A DNA stretch of 64,000 bases, from positions 522,901 to 586,900 of the forward strand of contig NZ_CDCE01000029.1 of NCBI RefSeq assembly GCF_000819805.1, read 5' to 3'. Under the pieces are notes generated by a model. The model saw only the letters and a program-made list of their open reading frames with translations, did no database searches and had not been told where the DNA came from. The stretch's first letter is position 1. Every line of letters begins with the position of its first letter. Below, one piece after another: positions 1 to 8,234 of the stretch. The stretch comes from Aeromonas diversa CDC 2478-85. GTDB taxonomy: Bacteria; Pseudomonadota; Gammaproteobacteria; Enterobacterales; Aeromonadaceae. Made by a program: the position numbers and the translations under genes.

Positions 1-1
1 G

Positions 2-1165
2 CTCTGCACCGACGAAAACCGGGCCGGTGGCATGACGGGAGCTCCGACACCAGTCGGAGATGCCTTCTTCATCGACTATGTGGCCCATGAGATAGGTCAC
101 CAGCTTGGTGCCGAGCATACCTTCAACGGCTCCACGGGCAGCTGCGGTGGTGGCAACCGTGCCGCCGCCCAGGCCTGGGAGCCGGGCAGTGGCAGCACCA
201 TCATGGCCTACGCCGGGATCTGTGCTGATGGCAGTGTCGATGAGAACCTACAAGCCACCAGTGATCCCTATTTTCACAGCAAGTCTATCGAGCAGATGAA
301 GGCCCACATCGCCACCGTGCCATCTTGTGGCACGGCGGTGGCCTCAGGCAACCGGCCACCGATCGTCGACGCCGGGGCAGACACTGTGATCCCGGCACAT
401 ACCCCCTTCGTGCTGAAGGGGAGCGGCAGCGACCCCGATGGCAATACGCTGACCTATAGCTGGGAGCAGATCGACCTGGGGAACGAGTCGAGCAGTCCCG
501 AGACCATGATCGATGACGGTACCCGCCCCCTGTTTCGCTTCCAGCTGCCGACGGCCTTACCCGAGCGCACCCTGCCGGCGTTTGACTCACTGTTGACCGG
601 CACCCTGATCAAGGGGGAGGCCTGGCCCACTACCAATCGCACCCTCCATTTCCGTCTGACGGCAAGGGATGACCAGGGCGGCGTCACCAGCGATGACAAG
701 GCGGTCGAAGTATTGGTCACCCCGGCGCCCTTTGCCGTCACCTCGTCGGCTGCGCTCCGCCGTGGTGCGAGCAACACGGTCAGTTGGCAAGTCGGGGGCA
801 CAGATCTGCCGCCGATTAGCTGTGCCAGGGTGGATATTGCCCTGACGGCCGATGAGGGCGCAAGCTGGGTCACCCTGGCGTCAGGGGTGCCCAACAGTGG
901 GTCGGCCAGTGTCAACCTGCCGGTCGGGGTCGGTGCCATGGTCAGACTCAGGGTCGCATGTAGCAGCCGCCCCTTCTTCGCCCTTTCGCCAAGCCTGTCA
1001 GTGATCGATAGTGGGACGGGCAGCACAGATGGAAGCAACAACGGCAGCACGCCGGGCGGCACCGATGGCAGCAGCAGCTCGTCCGGTGGCGGTGGTGGTG
1101 GCGCCCTGGGTCTCTTTGGCTTGTTGCTGACAGGAGGTGCCCTGTGGCGTCGGCGCGGGCGCTGA
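2..1165 (+). CDS. Secreted metzincin-type zinc metalloprotease with GlyGly-CTERM tail (5' partial)
   Basis: The reading frame is open to the left edge, so the signal peptide and N-terminus lie outside the window. The ATG at 32 is internal. The zinc-binding motif HEIGHQLGAEH (HExxHxxxxxH) is followed about 40 residues later by a Met-turn (TIMAYAG), which places the protein among M12/reprolysin-like metzincins. A PKD/Ig-like domain follows (NRPPIVDAG...SDPDGNTLTYSW). The C-terminus has a Ser/Gly linker, a glycine run, a hydrophobic helix and a basic WRRRGR end. This is the GlyGly-CTERM signal that rhombosortase processes for surface attachment in Aeromonas, Vibrio and Shewanella. An extracellular protease role is inferred; the substrate is unknown. 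It overlaps the next gene by 22 bases. Confidence 0.85.
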   Translation, partial: LCTDENRAGGMTGAPTPVGDAFFIDYVAHEIGHQLGAEHTFNGSTGSCGGGNRAAAQAWEPGSGSTIMAYAGICADGSVDENLQATSDPYFHSKSIEQMKAHIATVPSCGTAVASGNRPPIVDAGADTVIPAHTPFVLKGSGSDPDGNTLTYSWEQIDLGNESSSPETMIDDGTRPLFRFQLPTALPERTLPAFDSLLTGTLIKGEAWPTTNRTLHFRLTARDDQGGVTSDDKAVEVLVTPAPFAVTSSAALRRGASNTVSWQVGGTDLPPISCARVDIALTADEGASWVTLASGVPNSGSASVNLPVGVGAMVRLRVACSSRPFFALSPSLSVIDSGTGSTDGSNNGSTPGGTDGSSSSSGGGGGGALGLFGLLLTGGALWRRRGR

Positions 1166-1461
1166 TCCTGCTGGCCCTGCTCGGGGGTTGCCAGGCACAG
1201 GCCGAGGGGCCCAGTGCCGATGTGGCGGCGAGCGTGCGCGCCGGCGATACCCGGATCATCGTGCGCGCCGGGCGCGGTCAGGTGGCGCCCGGTATCTCGG
1301 CCGAGCAGCAGGCAGAGGCCAAGGCGCGCTGTGGTGTGCGCACCCTGGAGGGGCTGGGGGATGTGGTCCGTCCCGAGCAGCGTGAGGCGTACAACAAGCG
1401 GCTCGCCTACGCGGTGGAATATAACCGGCGGATGTTGTCGCACTGTCCGGTGGCGAAGTGA
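1144..1461 (+). CDS. Small putative lipoprotein, unknown function
   Basis: This 105-residue protein starts at a GTG inside the 3' end of the protease gene. A strong AGGAGG-type ribosome site lies at about 1132-1138, so translation is probably coupled. The N-terminus is a short hydrophobic stretch ending in LLGGC, an acceptable lipobox with Cys16 as the lipidated residue. The rest is hydrophilic, with two more cysteines (in ARCGV and SHCPV) that could pair. No family was recognised. Its position suggests an accessory, chaperone or inhibitor of the protease, but that is inference only. A terminator follows closely. Confidence 0.65.
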   Translation: MASARALILLALLGGCQAQAEGPSADVAASVRAGDTRIIVRAGRGQVAPGISAEQQAEAKARCGVRTLEGLGDVVRPEQREAYNKRLAYAVEYNRRMLSHCPVAK

Positions 1462-1480
1462 CCGGGACTCGGTAACGATA

Positions 1481-1512
1481 GCGGGGAGGCGAGAGCCTCC
1501 CCGCTTGGTTTC
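1481..1512 (+). terminator. Rho-independent terminator after the protease-lipoprotein pair
   Basis: A perfect 10-bp stem GCGGGGAGGC/GCCTCCCCGC with a GAGA tetraloop is followed by TTGGTTTC, a modest T-rich tail. It lies 20 bases after the lipoprotein stop codon. Confidence 0.75.
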
Positions 1513-1583
1513 TCGGTTGTCTCATCGTCCCATCCGGCGCACAATGCCTGCTGTTTCGTATCCCTTGCCGTTAGGAAATCAAG

Positions 1584-2222
1584 ATGATGGATGTCGCCGA
1601 TCTGCGCCGTGAATACACCAAGGGGGGGTTGCGCCGTGCCGATCTGCCGGCCGAGCCGCTGGCCTTGTTCGAGAAGTGGTTGGCTCAGGCCTGTGAGGCT
1701 CGCCTCACCGATCCCACCGCCATGGTCGTGGCGACCGTGGACGCCGATGGTCAGCCCTGGCAACGCACTGTGCTGCTCAAGCATTACGATGCCGCCGGCA
1801 TGCTGTTTTACACCAACATGAGCAGCCGCAAGGCGCGCCAGCTCGAGGGCAATCCCCGCATCAGCCTGCTCTTTCCCTGGCACATGCTCGAACGCCAGGT
1901 GCACGTCACCGGGCGGGTCGAGAAGCTGGGGCCGGTTGAGGTGATGAAGTATTTCCACAGCCGCCCGAAAGACAGCCAGATAGCCGCCTGGGTTTCCCAG
2001 CAGTCCTCGCGCATCTCGGCGCGTGGCGTGCTGGAGGCCAAGTTCCTCGAGCTCAAGCAGAAGTTTGCCAAGGGCGAGGTGCCGCTGCCGAGCTTCTGGG
2101 GTGGCTACCGTGTGGTGATCGACACGGTCGAGTTCTGGCAGGGGGGCGAGCACCGCCTGCACGACCGCTTCTACTACACCCGGGACGCGCAAGGGTGGCA
2201 GATTGAGCGCCTCGCGCCCTGA
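1584..2222 (+). CDS. pdxH: Pyridoxine/pyridoxamine 5'-phosphate oxidase
   Basis: PdxH oxidises pyridoxine or pyridoxamine 5'-phosphate to pyridoxal 5'-phosphate with FMN, the last step of B6 biosynthesis and salvage in the cytoplasm. The 212-residue length is normal for the family. Family blocks are present: [10 protein letters not shown] at the N-terminus, [10 protein letters not shown] and [10 protein letters not shown] (FMN/substrate binding), AAWVSQQSS, and the C-terminal FWGGYRV...EFWQGG...RLHDRF. An AGGA ribosome site sits 7 bases before the first of two adjacent ATG codons. The gene appears to stand alone, between a terminator and a GST gene. Confidence 0.95.
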   Translation: MMDVADLRREYTKGGLRRADLPAEPLALFEKWLAQACEARLTDPTAMVVATVDADGQPWQRTVLLKHYDAAGMLFYTNMSSRKARQLEGNPRISLLFPWHMLERQVHVTGRVEKLGPVEVMKYFHSRPKDSQIAAWVSQQSSRISARGVLEAKFLELKQKFAKGEVPLPSFWGGYRVVIDTVEFWQGGEHRLHDRFYYTRDAQGWQIERLAP

Positions 2223-2269
2223 GCGATACCGAATATCCCGGCATTCCGGGCCCATGACAAGGAGTCACA

Positions 2270-2896
2270 ATGCGCTTATATGGCGATCTGCGTTCGGGGA
2301 ACTGCTACAAGGTGTGGCTACTCGCCCGTTATCTTGCTATCCCCCTCGATTGGGTGCATGTGGACATCGCCGCCGGCGAGACACGCACCCCGGCTTTTCT
2401 GGCGATGAATCCCAACGGCAAGATCCCGCTGCTTCAGTTGGACGACGGGGAGTTCTTGTGCGAGTCAAATGCGATTCTCTATCTGCTGGCGCAGGGCTCT
2501 CCACTCTGGCCTGCCGATCCACTGGCCCAGGCGAGGGTGCTGCAGTGGCTCTTCTTCGAGCAGTACAGTCACGAACCCTATGTGGCCGTCTCCCGCTTTA
2601 TCGTGCTCTATCTGGGGCGCCCGGCGGATCAAGAGGCCAGGCTGCATAGCCTGCGTGAGCCTGCCGAGAAGGCATTGGCGGTGATGGAGTGCCAACTGGC
2701 TTGCCATGACTGGCTCTGTGGCGAGGCGATGACCATCGCCGACGTCGCCTTGTATGCCTATACCCATGTGGCCGAAGAGGGGGATCTGAGCCTGGCCTCC
2801 TTCCCGGCCGTGCGTGGCTGGCTGGCGCGCATGGGGCAACAGCCGCGCCATCGCACCCTGAACCAGGCCCTGGTCGGCGAGGCGCCCCAGGGCTGA
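2270..2896 (+). CDS. Glutathione S-transferase family protein
   Basis: The N-terminal thioredoxin-like half (about 1-80) carries SGNCYKV near the glutathione-thiol position, the NPNGKIPLL cis-Pro segment and ESNAILYLL for the gamma-glutamyl contact. The rest is an all-helical C-terminal domain with the TIADVALYAY N-capping/hydrophobic staple typical of GSTs. The 208-residue length is usual. AAGGAG lies upstream of the ATG at 2270. It follows pdxH by 47 bases and may be co-transcribed. A cytosolic conjugating or disulfide-reducing role is inferred from family; the substrate is unknown. Confidence 0.88.
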   Translation: MRLYGDLRSGNCYKVWLLARYLAIPLDWVHVDIAAGETRTPAFLAMNPNGKIPLLQLDDGEFLCESNAILYLLAQGSPLWPADPLAQARVLQWLFFEQYSHEPYVAVSRFIVLYLGRPADQEARLHSLREPAEKALAVMECQLACHDWLCGEAMTIADVALYAYTHVAEEGDLSLASFPAVRGWLARMGQQPRHRTLNQALVGEAPQG

Positions 2897-2995
2897 TCAG
2901 GTTCGATCCGCCCCGCATTTTTGACCACTCGGGCTCAGCAAACGGGTAAGGGTGTGGAATAATGCACGGCGACTACCGTAACGAGAGAGACGCTC

Positions 2996-3493
2996 ATGCT
3001 GAGGACCGAACGCCCGGGCGACATGCTACCGGTTCAGGAATTGATCGAGGCAGCCTTTGGCCGCAGTGATGAGGCGGAGCTGGTCAACAGCCTGCGCGAG
3101 TGCGGCGCCGCCGTGGTCACCATGGTGGAAGAGGAAGAGTACGAGTTTATGGGCCATCTCATGATGAGCCCGGTGACGATTGGCGGTCAGGAAGGGCCCT
3201 GGCTTGGCCTGGCGCCGCTGGCGGTACATCCGGATTGGCAGGGACAGGGCATCGGCTCGGATCTGGTGCGCGAGGGGCTCGATACGGCGCTGGAGATGGA
3301 CTGGAAGGCGGTGGTGGTATTGGGCGATCCCCTCTACTATGGGCGCTTCGGTTTCAAGCCGGCCAGCGACTTCGGCCTGCACTGCATCTATGAGGTGCCC
3401 GCCGAGTGCTTCATGGTCATGGAGCTCGAGCCCGGCTCGCTCGCCGGCTTGGCCGGTGAGGTGCTCTACCACCCGCTCTTCGACGAGGTCTGA
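2996..3493 (+). CDS. GNAT N-acetyltransferase, YhbS-like
   Basis: A single GNAT domain spans most of the 165 residues. LGLAPLAVHPDWQGQGIGSDLV is split across beta-4 and the acetyl-CoA pyrophosphate loop (QGQGIG). VLGDPLYYGRFGF is the characteristic YhbS-type segment near the C-terminus. These enzymes transfer acetyl from acetyl-CoA to an amine; the acceptor here is unknown. The gene ends 28 bases before a strong bidirectional terminator shared with the convergent purA. Confidence 0.85.
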   Translation: MLRTERPGDMLPVQELIEAAFGRSDEAELVNSLRECGAAVVTMVEEEEYEFMGHLMMSPVTIGGQEGPWLGLAPLAVHPDWQGQGIGSDLVREGLDTALEMDWKAVVVLGDPLYYGRFGFKPASDFGLHCIYEVPAECFMVMELEPGSLAGLAGEVLYHPLFDEV

Positions 3494-3520
3494 GGGGCTG
3501 TCTTCCCGGAAGCAGTAACA

Positions 3521-3548
3521 AAAACGCCAGTCTTTCGACTGGCGTTTT
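3521..3548. terminator. Bidirectional terminator between GNAT gene and purA
   Basis: A perfect 12-bp stem AAAACGCCAGTC/GACTGGCGTTTT encloses a TTTC loop. The A/T ends give a U-tract on either strand, so it can end both convergent transcripts. Confidence 0.9.
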
Positions 3549-3564
3549 GCTATCTGTGCGGCGA

Positions 3565-4821
3565 TTAGCGCAGGATCATCTCTTCGCGGCCCGGGCCGAC
3601 GGAGACCATGTTGACCGGCACGCCGAGCAGCTCCTCGATGCGTAGCACGTACTGCTGGGCAGCCTTGGGCAGGCTCTCGAAGGTGCGGCAGCCGGTGATG
3701 TCCTCGCTCCAGCTCTCCATCTTCTCGTAGACGGGTTTCAGGGCGGCGGTTTGCGGCCAGATCGGGTTTTCGGTGTGATCCCCTTCATAGGCCACGCAGA
3801 TCTTCAGATCCGGCAGGCCGGTCAGGCAGTCCAGCTTGGTCAGGGCCACTTCGGTGGCGGCTTGCAGCTCGACACCATTCTTGGTGGCCACGGCGTCGAA
3901 GTAGCCGACGTCACGGGGACGGCCGGTGGTGGCGCCGAACTCGTTGGTGATCTTGCGGAACTCGTCCTGGTTCTCCATGGCGGTCAGCAGGGTGCCGGTA
4001 CCGACAGAGGAGCTGAAGGCCTTGGCGACGGCGATGACGCGCTCCGGGCGCAGACCCGGCAGACCGCCACCGATGCCGGCATAGGCGCCGGAGACGTGGG
4101 AGGAGGTGACCCAGGGGTACTCACCGTAGATGAGGTCGCGGCCGGCGCCCAGCTGAGCTTCGAACAGCAGGGTCTTGCCTTCGGCCTGCAGGCCCTTGAG
4201 GGGAACGCTGACGTTGCAGACGGCATCGATCCAGGGCGCAGAGACTTCCAGCAGCCAGTCGGCCATCTCTTGGGCGGTCTGGGCGAACTCGAAGCTCGGG
4301 TAGAGGGCCTTGAGTTGGGGCAGTTTCCAGTCGAGGAAGAACTGGATGCGCTCGACCAGGACTTCCGGTTGCTTCAGCCAGCCGACCAGGATCGCTTTTT
4401 TCATGACGCGGTCACCGTAGGCCGGGGCGATGCCCTGACGGGTGGAGCCGTAGGCGCCATCACCCAGACGCTGCTCTTCCAGGGTGTCTTCCAGGGCGTG
4501 CAGGGGCAGGCAGAGGGTGGCGCGATCGGAGATGGCCAGCTTGGGGGTGATGCCAGAGGCCTTCACCTCGTCGAGCTCGACGGTGAGCTTCTCGGGGCTG
4601 ATCACCATGCCCGGGCCGAGTACGACCAGGCAGTCGGGGTTGAACACGCCGCTCGGTACCTGGTGCAGCTTGAAGGTACCCAGATCGTTGACCACGGTAT
4701 GGCCGGCATTGTTGCCGCCCTGGAAACGGATGCTGGCGCCGGCTTGGCCTGCCAGATAATCCACGATGCGGCCCTTGCCCTCATCACCCCAGTTGGCACC
4801 TACCACGACGATAGACGACAT
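3565..4821 (-). CDS. purA: Adenylosuccinate synthetase, divergent form
   Basis: This enzyme joins IMP and aspartate with GTP to give adenylosuccinate on the route to AMP. The 418-residue product has the GTP loop WGDEGKG with the catalytic Asp, NAGHT with the catalytic His, ATTGR for aspartate binding, and TKLD plus a GP..E near the C-terminus. It differs clearly from the canonical proteobacterial enzyme: it starts SSIVVVGANWGDEGKGR, has GGNNAGHT for GGHNAGHT, and AYGDRVMKKA where the canonical enzyme has AYEDKVARRG. The usual purA neighbours (hflC, rnr) are absent. It is therefore probably a second, divergent paralogue. It is divergent from a LysR gene that may control it. Confidence 0.85.
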   Translation of the reverse strand: MSSIVVVGANWGDEGKGRIVDYLAGQAGASIRFQGGNNAGHTVVNDLGTFKLHQVPSGVFNPDCLVVLGPGMVISPEKLTVELDEVKASGITPKLAISDRATLCLPLHALEDTLEEQRLGDGAYGSTRQGIAPAYGDRVMKKAILVGWLKQPEVLVERIQFFLDWKLPQLKALYPSFEFAQTAQEMADWLLEVSAPWIDAVCNVSVPLKGLQAEGKTLLFEAQLGAGRDLIYGEYPWVTSSHVSGAYAGIGGGLPGLRPERVIAVAKAFSSSVGTGTLLTAMENQDEFRKITNEFGATTGRPRDVGYFDAVATKNGVELQAATEVALTKLDCLTGLPDLKICVAYEGDHTENPIWPQTAALKPVYEKMESWSEDITGCRTFESLPKAAQQYVLRIEELLGVPVNMVSVGPGREEMILR

Positions 4822-4903
4822 GTTCTTCTCCTCAAAATGGAAGTAGCGAAACGCGAAGTCCTCATCCTAGGAGGGGATGAGGAATATGAAAAATTAATTA
4901 TCT

Positions 4904-4918
4904 TTATCTGCCTGATAA
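4904..4918. promoter_or_regulatory. Candidate LysR-type operator between purA and the LysR gene
   Basis: TTATC-TGCCT-GATAA is a perfect 5-bp inverted repeat that contains the LysR T-N11-A pattern (4905-4917). It lies in the AT-rich divergent spacer. It covers the position where the -35 of the LysR gene would fall for the TATAAT at 4927-4932. Autoregulation and control of purA are inferred. Confidence 0.5.
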
Positions 4919-4959
4919 GAAATTCATATAATTAAGGCCGATGTCCCCCGGGAGGGCTT

Positions 4960-5811
4960 ATGCTCGATCTCCACTGGCTCAACACCTTCGTGACCCTGGC
5001 CCGTCTGCAGCACTTCGGCCAGACGGCGGCCGAGTTGCACATGACCCAGCCCAACGTCAGCTTGCATCTCAAGCGCCTCGAGGAGGCGACCCGTACCCGC
5101 CTCATCGAGCGCAACCCCTTTCGCCTGACCCAGGCAGGGGAGCGGCTGCTGGTGAGCGCCCAACGCGCCTTGAGCGAGCTGCAGCTCTGTCAGTCGGATC
5201 TCAATGCCCTTGGGGATCTGGCCCAGGGCACCATCACCATAGCGGCGAGCGACATCATCTCACGCCTCTTGCTGATCCGCCCCTTTCAGCGTTTCAAGCA
5301 GGCCTATCCCGGCCTGGATCTGGCCCTCTTCAACACCACCTCTGATCGCGCCGCCGAGCAGGTCAGGAGCGGGCGCGCCGATCTCGGCTTCGTGCTGGCC
5401 CAGCGGCCGAGCGATACGCTTCACTTCACGGCCTTGCGGGAAGTGGGCTGGTGCGCCCTGGGGGAGGGGATGGAGGGGGAAGAGAAGCGGCTCATCCTGC
5501 TGGGCCATGATACCCGCACCCGGGCCCTGCTCGATCCGGCGCTACCCACCCTCGGCAGGTACAGGGTGATGGAGGTGGGCAGCGTGGATGCCCAGCTCGA
5601 CTGGGCCGAGGCCGGATTCGGCGTTGCCATCGTGCCCGATTTTGCCCTGCTCAGACGGCGCGACGAGGGGGTGCCGGTACAGCGGCTGGGGGAATTCCCC
5701 ACCACTCACCTGGGCTACATAGTGCGCCAGAACCAGATCCTCTCTCGGGGGATCAAGGCGCTATTGGGCTGGGTGGAAGAGGAGATCGCCAGCCGCATGC
5801 CGGCGCTCTGA
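4960..5811 (+). CDS. LysR family transcriptional regulator
   Basis: The N-terminus is a winged helix-turn-helix typical of LysR proteins (LNTFVTLARLQHFGQTAAELHMTQ... then SLHLKRLEE). An effector-binding, periplasmic-binding-protein-like domain follows from about residue 88 to the end. The 283-residue length is slightly short of the usual 300. The gene is divergent from purA across a 138-base spacer that holds a T-N11-A palindrome, the classic arrangement for a LysR regulator and its target. The target (purA) is inferred. It converges on the TAXI gene, with 6 bases between the stop codons. Confidence 0.88.
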   Translation: MLDLHWLNTFVTLARLQHFGQTAAELHMTQPNVSLHLKRLEEATRTRLIERNPFRLTQAGERLLVSAQRALSELQLCQSDLNALGDLAQGTITIAASDIISRLLLIRPFQRFKQAYPGLDLALFNTTSDRAAEQVRSGRADLGFVLAQRPSDTLHFTALREVGWCALGEGMEGEEKRLILLGHDTRTRALLDPALPTLGRYRVMEVGSVDAQLDWAEAGFGVAIVPDFALLRRRDEGVPVQRLGEFPTTHLGYIVRQNQILSRGIKALLGWVEEEIASRMPAL

Positions 5812-5817
5812 GATGTC

Positions 5818-6849
5818 TTAAGGCGCCTCGGGCTCTTTTTCCTTAGCCGGCGAGGCGCTCGCCTCTTCAGGCTTGGCGCTTGGGGCCGCCACGGTAGTGG
5901 TGGGCGCCACAGGCGCAGGAGGCTCGGGAGGCGTGCCAGCCAGATAGGCCCGGCTCCCCGGGTGCAAGGCCAGTGGCGCCGCGGCCAGCATCTGCTCTTT
6001 CTCGAGCGAGAGGAAGGCGGGATGCAGGCGCTTGAAGCGCGCCATATTGGCCAGCAGGTAGTCGTCGATACGATAGATGAGAGTCGCGGGAAGGTCGTCA
6101 CGTGCGACCAGCACGGCGGCGGTGCCAAAGGTGGGCACCGTCTCCTCCAACCCGGGGTAGAGACCCGGAGCGATACGGATCTTGCGATAATCGGGGCGGC
6201 TGGCGATGAGGGTGTCTACGGCGTCACCTTCCACCGGGATGAGACGCGCGCGGCAACGACCGAGCAGCTCGGTGATGGCCTGGCTCGGATTGGCCGCGAC
6301 CAGAAACAGGGCGTCGCTCTCACCGGCGCAGAGGGCCTGGGTACGATCGTCGGCACTGCCCTGTGGTATTTGGTCAGATTGCCAGCCCAGCGCCCCGAGC
6401 AGTGCCGTGGCCGTGACGCGATCCCCCGAGCCGGCCGGCCCCAGATCCAGCCGCTTTCCCTTGAGGTCTCCCAGGCTTTCGATGCCGCTGTCGGCGCGCA
6501 CCACCAGATTGAGGGGCTCGTTGTAGAGGGTGAAGAGCGGGCTGATCCCCTCGAGCCGATGGCCTCTGCCGCCTCCCGCGCCATGACGTGCCTCCCACAG
6601 CAGATCGGCCTGCACCAGGGCGAGATCGATCTTTCCCTTCCGCAGCAAGGCCAGATTCTCTTGCGATCCTTCCGTGCTCAACACGGTGCACTCGGGCAGG
6701 GACGGCGCCTGATTCATCAGGCGACAGAGGGCCCCTCCTGTTGGGTAGTAGACCCCGGTGATGGAGCCGGTGCCGACGACGAGGTGCGCTCTGGGGGTGG
6801 CCGTGGTGAGCGCTGGCAGCAGCGCGAGCAGAAGCAGCAGGGATTTCAC
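5818..6849 (-). CDS. TAXI family TRAP-type periplasmic solute-binding protein
   Basis: The chosen GTG start at 6849 gives a clean signal peptide (VKSLLLLLALLPALTTATP). The longer frame to 7008 adds a non-signal extension. The mature protein opens with VVGTGSITGVYYPTGGALCR, split as the TAXI hallmark, and has the NLVVRADSGIESLGDLKGKRLDLG hinge region. The last 45 residues are Pro/Ala/Glu-rich and look disordered, which is unusual for the family. TAXI proteins capture glutamate-like or other carboxylates for TRAP permeases, but no TRAP membrane subunit is nearby. It lies 95 bases downstream of patB on the same strand. Confidence 0.82.
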   Translation of the reverse strand: MKSLLLLLALLPALTTATPRAHLVVGTGSITGVYYPTGGALCRLMNQAPSLPECTVLSTEGSQENLALLRKGKIDLALVQADLLWEARHGAGGGRGHRLEGISPLFTLYNEPLNLVVRADSGIESLGDLKGKRLDLGPAGSGDRVTATALLGALGWQSDQIPQGSADDRTQALCAGESDALFLVAANPSQAITELLGRCRARLIPVEGDAVDTLIASRPDYRKIRIAPGLYPGLEETVPTFGTAAVLVARDDLPATLIYRIDDYLLANMARFKRLHPAFLSLEKEQMLAAAPLALHPGSRAYLAGTPPEPPAPVAPTTTVAAPSAKPEEASASPAKEKEPEAP

Positions 6850-6944
6850 TGACCGGTTCTCTTTTGAAAGGGGGGCGGATAAAACGAGGCAACTTGAATG
6901 TAACGCGGGCCTGCGCTCTGAACAAGCCGGCCCGCAGTGTGGCA

Positions 6945-8081
6945 TCAGCGAGCCAGGATAGCCCGCTCCATCCGATCCAGTGCCTCGCGCAGGGTGGCGC
7001 GAGTACAACCGAAGTTGAGACGAACGAAGCGGCCGTCACCAAACTGGGCACCCGGCGACAGGCCGACCCCCGCCTGCTCGAAGAAGGGGATGGGATGCTC
7101 CAGATCCAGGCCCGACACATCCAGCCAGGCCAGATAGGTGGCCTGATGGCGAGCCAGGGTGACGCCGGGCCAGCGTGCGACCGCCTCCTCGATGAGGGCC
7201 AGGTTGCCCCTGAGGTAGTCGAGCAGCCCGTTGAGCCACGCCTCCCCCCCCTCATAGGCGGCCTCGGCGGCCACAAAGCCGAGCAGATTGATGTCGGCGC
7301 TGATCCCGCGCATCGCCTGTTGCAGCTTGAAGCGCAGCCGCTCGTTGGGCACCACGGCGAAGGCGCAGCAGAGGCCGGCGATGTTGAAGGTCTTGCTCGG
7401 CGCCATCATCACGGCGCTGCGCTGGGCCGCGCCTTCATTGAGAGCACCGTAGGGGAGGTGACGCGCCTGTGGGTCGAGCAGGAGATCACAGTGGATCTCG
7501 TCGGAGCAGACCACCAGATTATGGCGCTCGGCGATGGCGTCGATGGCGCTGAGTTCGTCACGGGTGAAGATGGTCCCGCCCGGATTGTGGGGGTTGCACA
7601 AGAGCAGCAGATCGGCACCCGGTGCCTGGCGCTCCAGCTCCTCCATGTCCAGGGCCCAGCGGCCCTGCTCTTCTCTCATCGGGACCGTGAGCAGGGGGCG
7701 CTCGTTAAACCCCGGTGCCTGCAGGAAGGGGTAGTAAACCGGGCTCGGAGTAAGCACGCCACGGCCCGGTGTGGTCCAGGCGCGGCAGGCCAGATTCAGG
7801 CCCGGCACCACGCCCGGCAGGAACACCAGCCATTCGGGCTGGATGGTCCAGCCATAGCGAGCCTGCATCCGCTCCACGATGAGGGCGATGAGGCGTGGAG
7901 AGGGACGCGAGTAGCCAAAGACGCCGTGGGCGACACGCCGGGTCAGGGCATCGAGTACCACAGGGGGGGAGACGAAGTCCATATCGGCCACCCACATGGG
8001 CAGGACATCCTGGCCCTTGTACTTGTCCCACTTCAGGCTCATGGTGTTAGTACGGTCAATTTCCTTATCAAAATCAAACAT
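6945..8081 (-). CDS. patB: MalY/PatB family cystathionine beta-lyase / PLP C-S lyase
   Basis: This fold-type I PLP enzyme has 378 residues, a normal length. The MalY/PatB N-terminal signature is present (DRTNTMSLKWD, LPMWVADMDF). NPHNPGG (about 163-169) and SDEIHCDL (about 193-200) line the cofactor site. Lys230 in APSKTFNIAG is the expected Schiff-base lysine. Such enzymes cleave cystathionine or cysteine conjugates to a thiol, pyruvate and ammonia; E. coli MalY also modulates MalT. No maltose genes are present here. It is divergent from the setB-like exporter and upstream of the TAXI gene. Confidence 0.88.
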   Translation of the reverse strand: MFDFDKEIDRTNTMSLKWDKYKGQDVLPMWVADMDFVSPPVVLDALTRRVAHGVFGYSRPSPRLIALIVERMQARYGWTIQPEWLVFLPGVVPGLNLACRAWTTPGRGVLTPSPVYYPFLQAPGFNERPLLTVPMREEQGRWALDMEELERQAPGADLLLLCNPHNPGGTIFTRDELSAIDAIAERHNLVVCSDEIHCDLLLDPQARHLPYGALNEGAAQRSAVMMAPSKTFNIAGLCCAFAVVPNERLRFKLQQAMRGISADINLLGFVAAEAAYEGGEAWLNGLLDYLRGNLALIEEAVARWPGVTLARHQATYLAWLDVSGLDLEHPIPFFEQAGVGLSPGAQFGDGRFVRLNFGCTRATLREALDRMERAILAR

Positions 8082-8234
8082 GTTCTCATTCCACGCCGGC
8101 TCAGATTGCCAACACTCTACGGGGGCATACCCATGGGCGCAAGGGGAAGGGCGTAATTGACAACCGGGCGAAAAGACCCGATAACCGCACAGGTTTCATT
8201 CCTGTCCCTCTCTTAAGCCCAGGTTCAGCATCGT

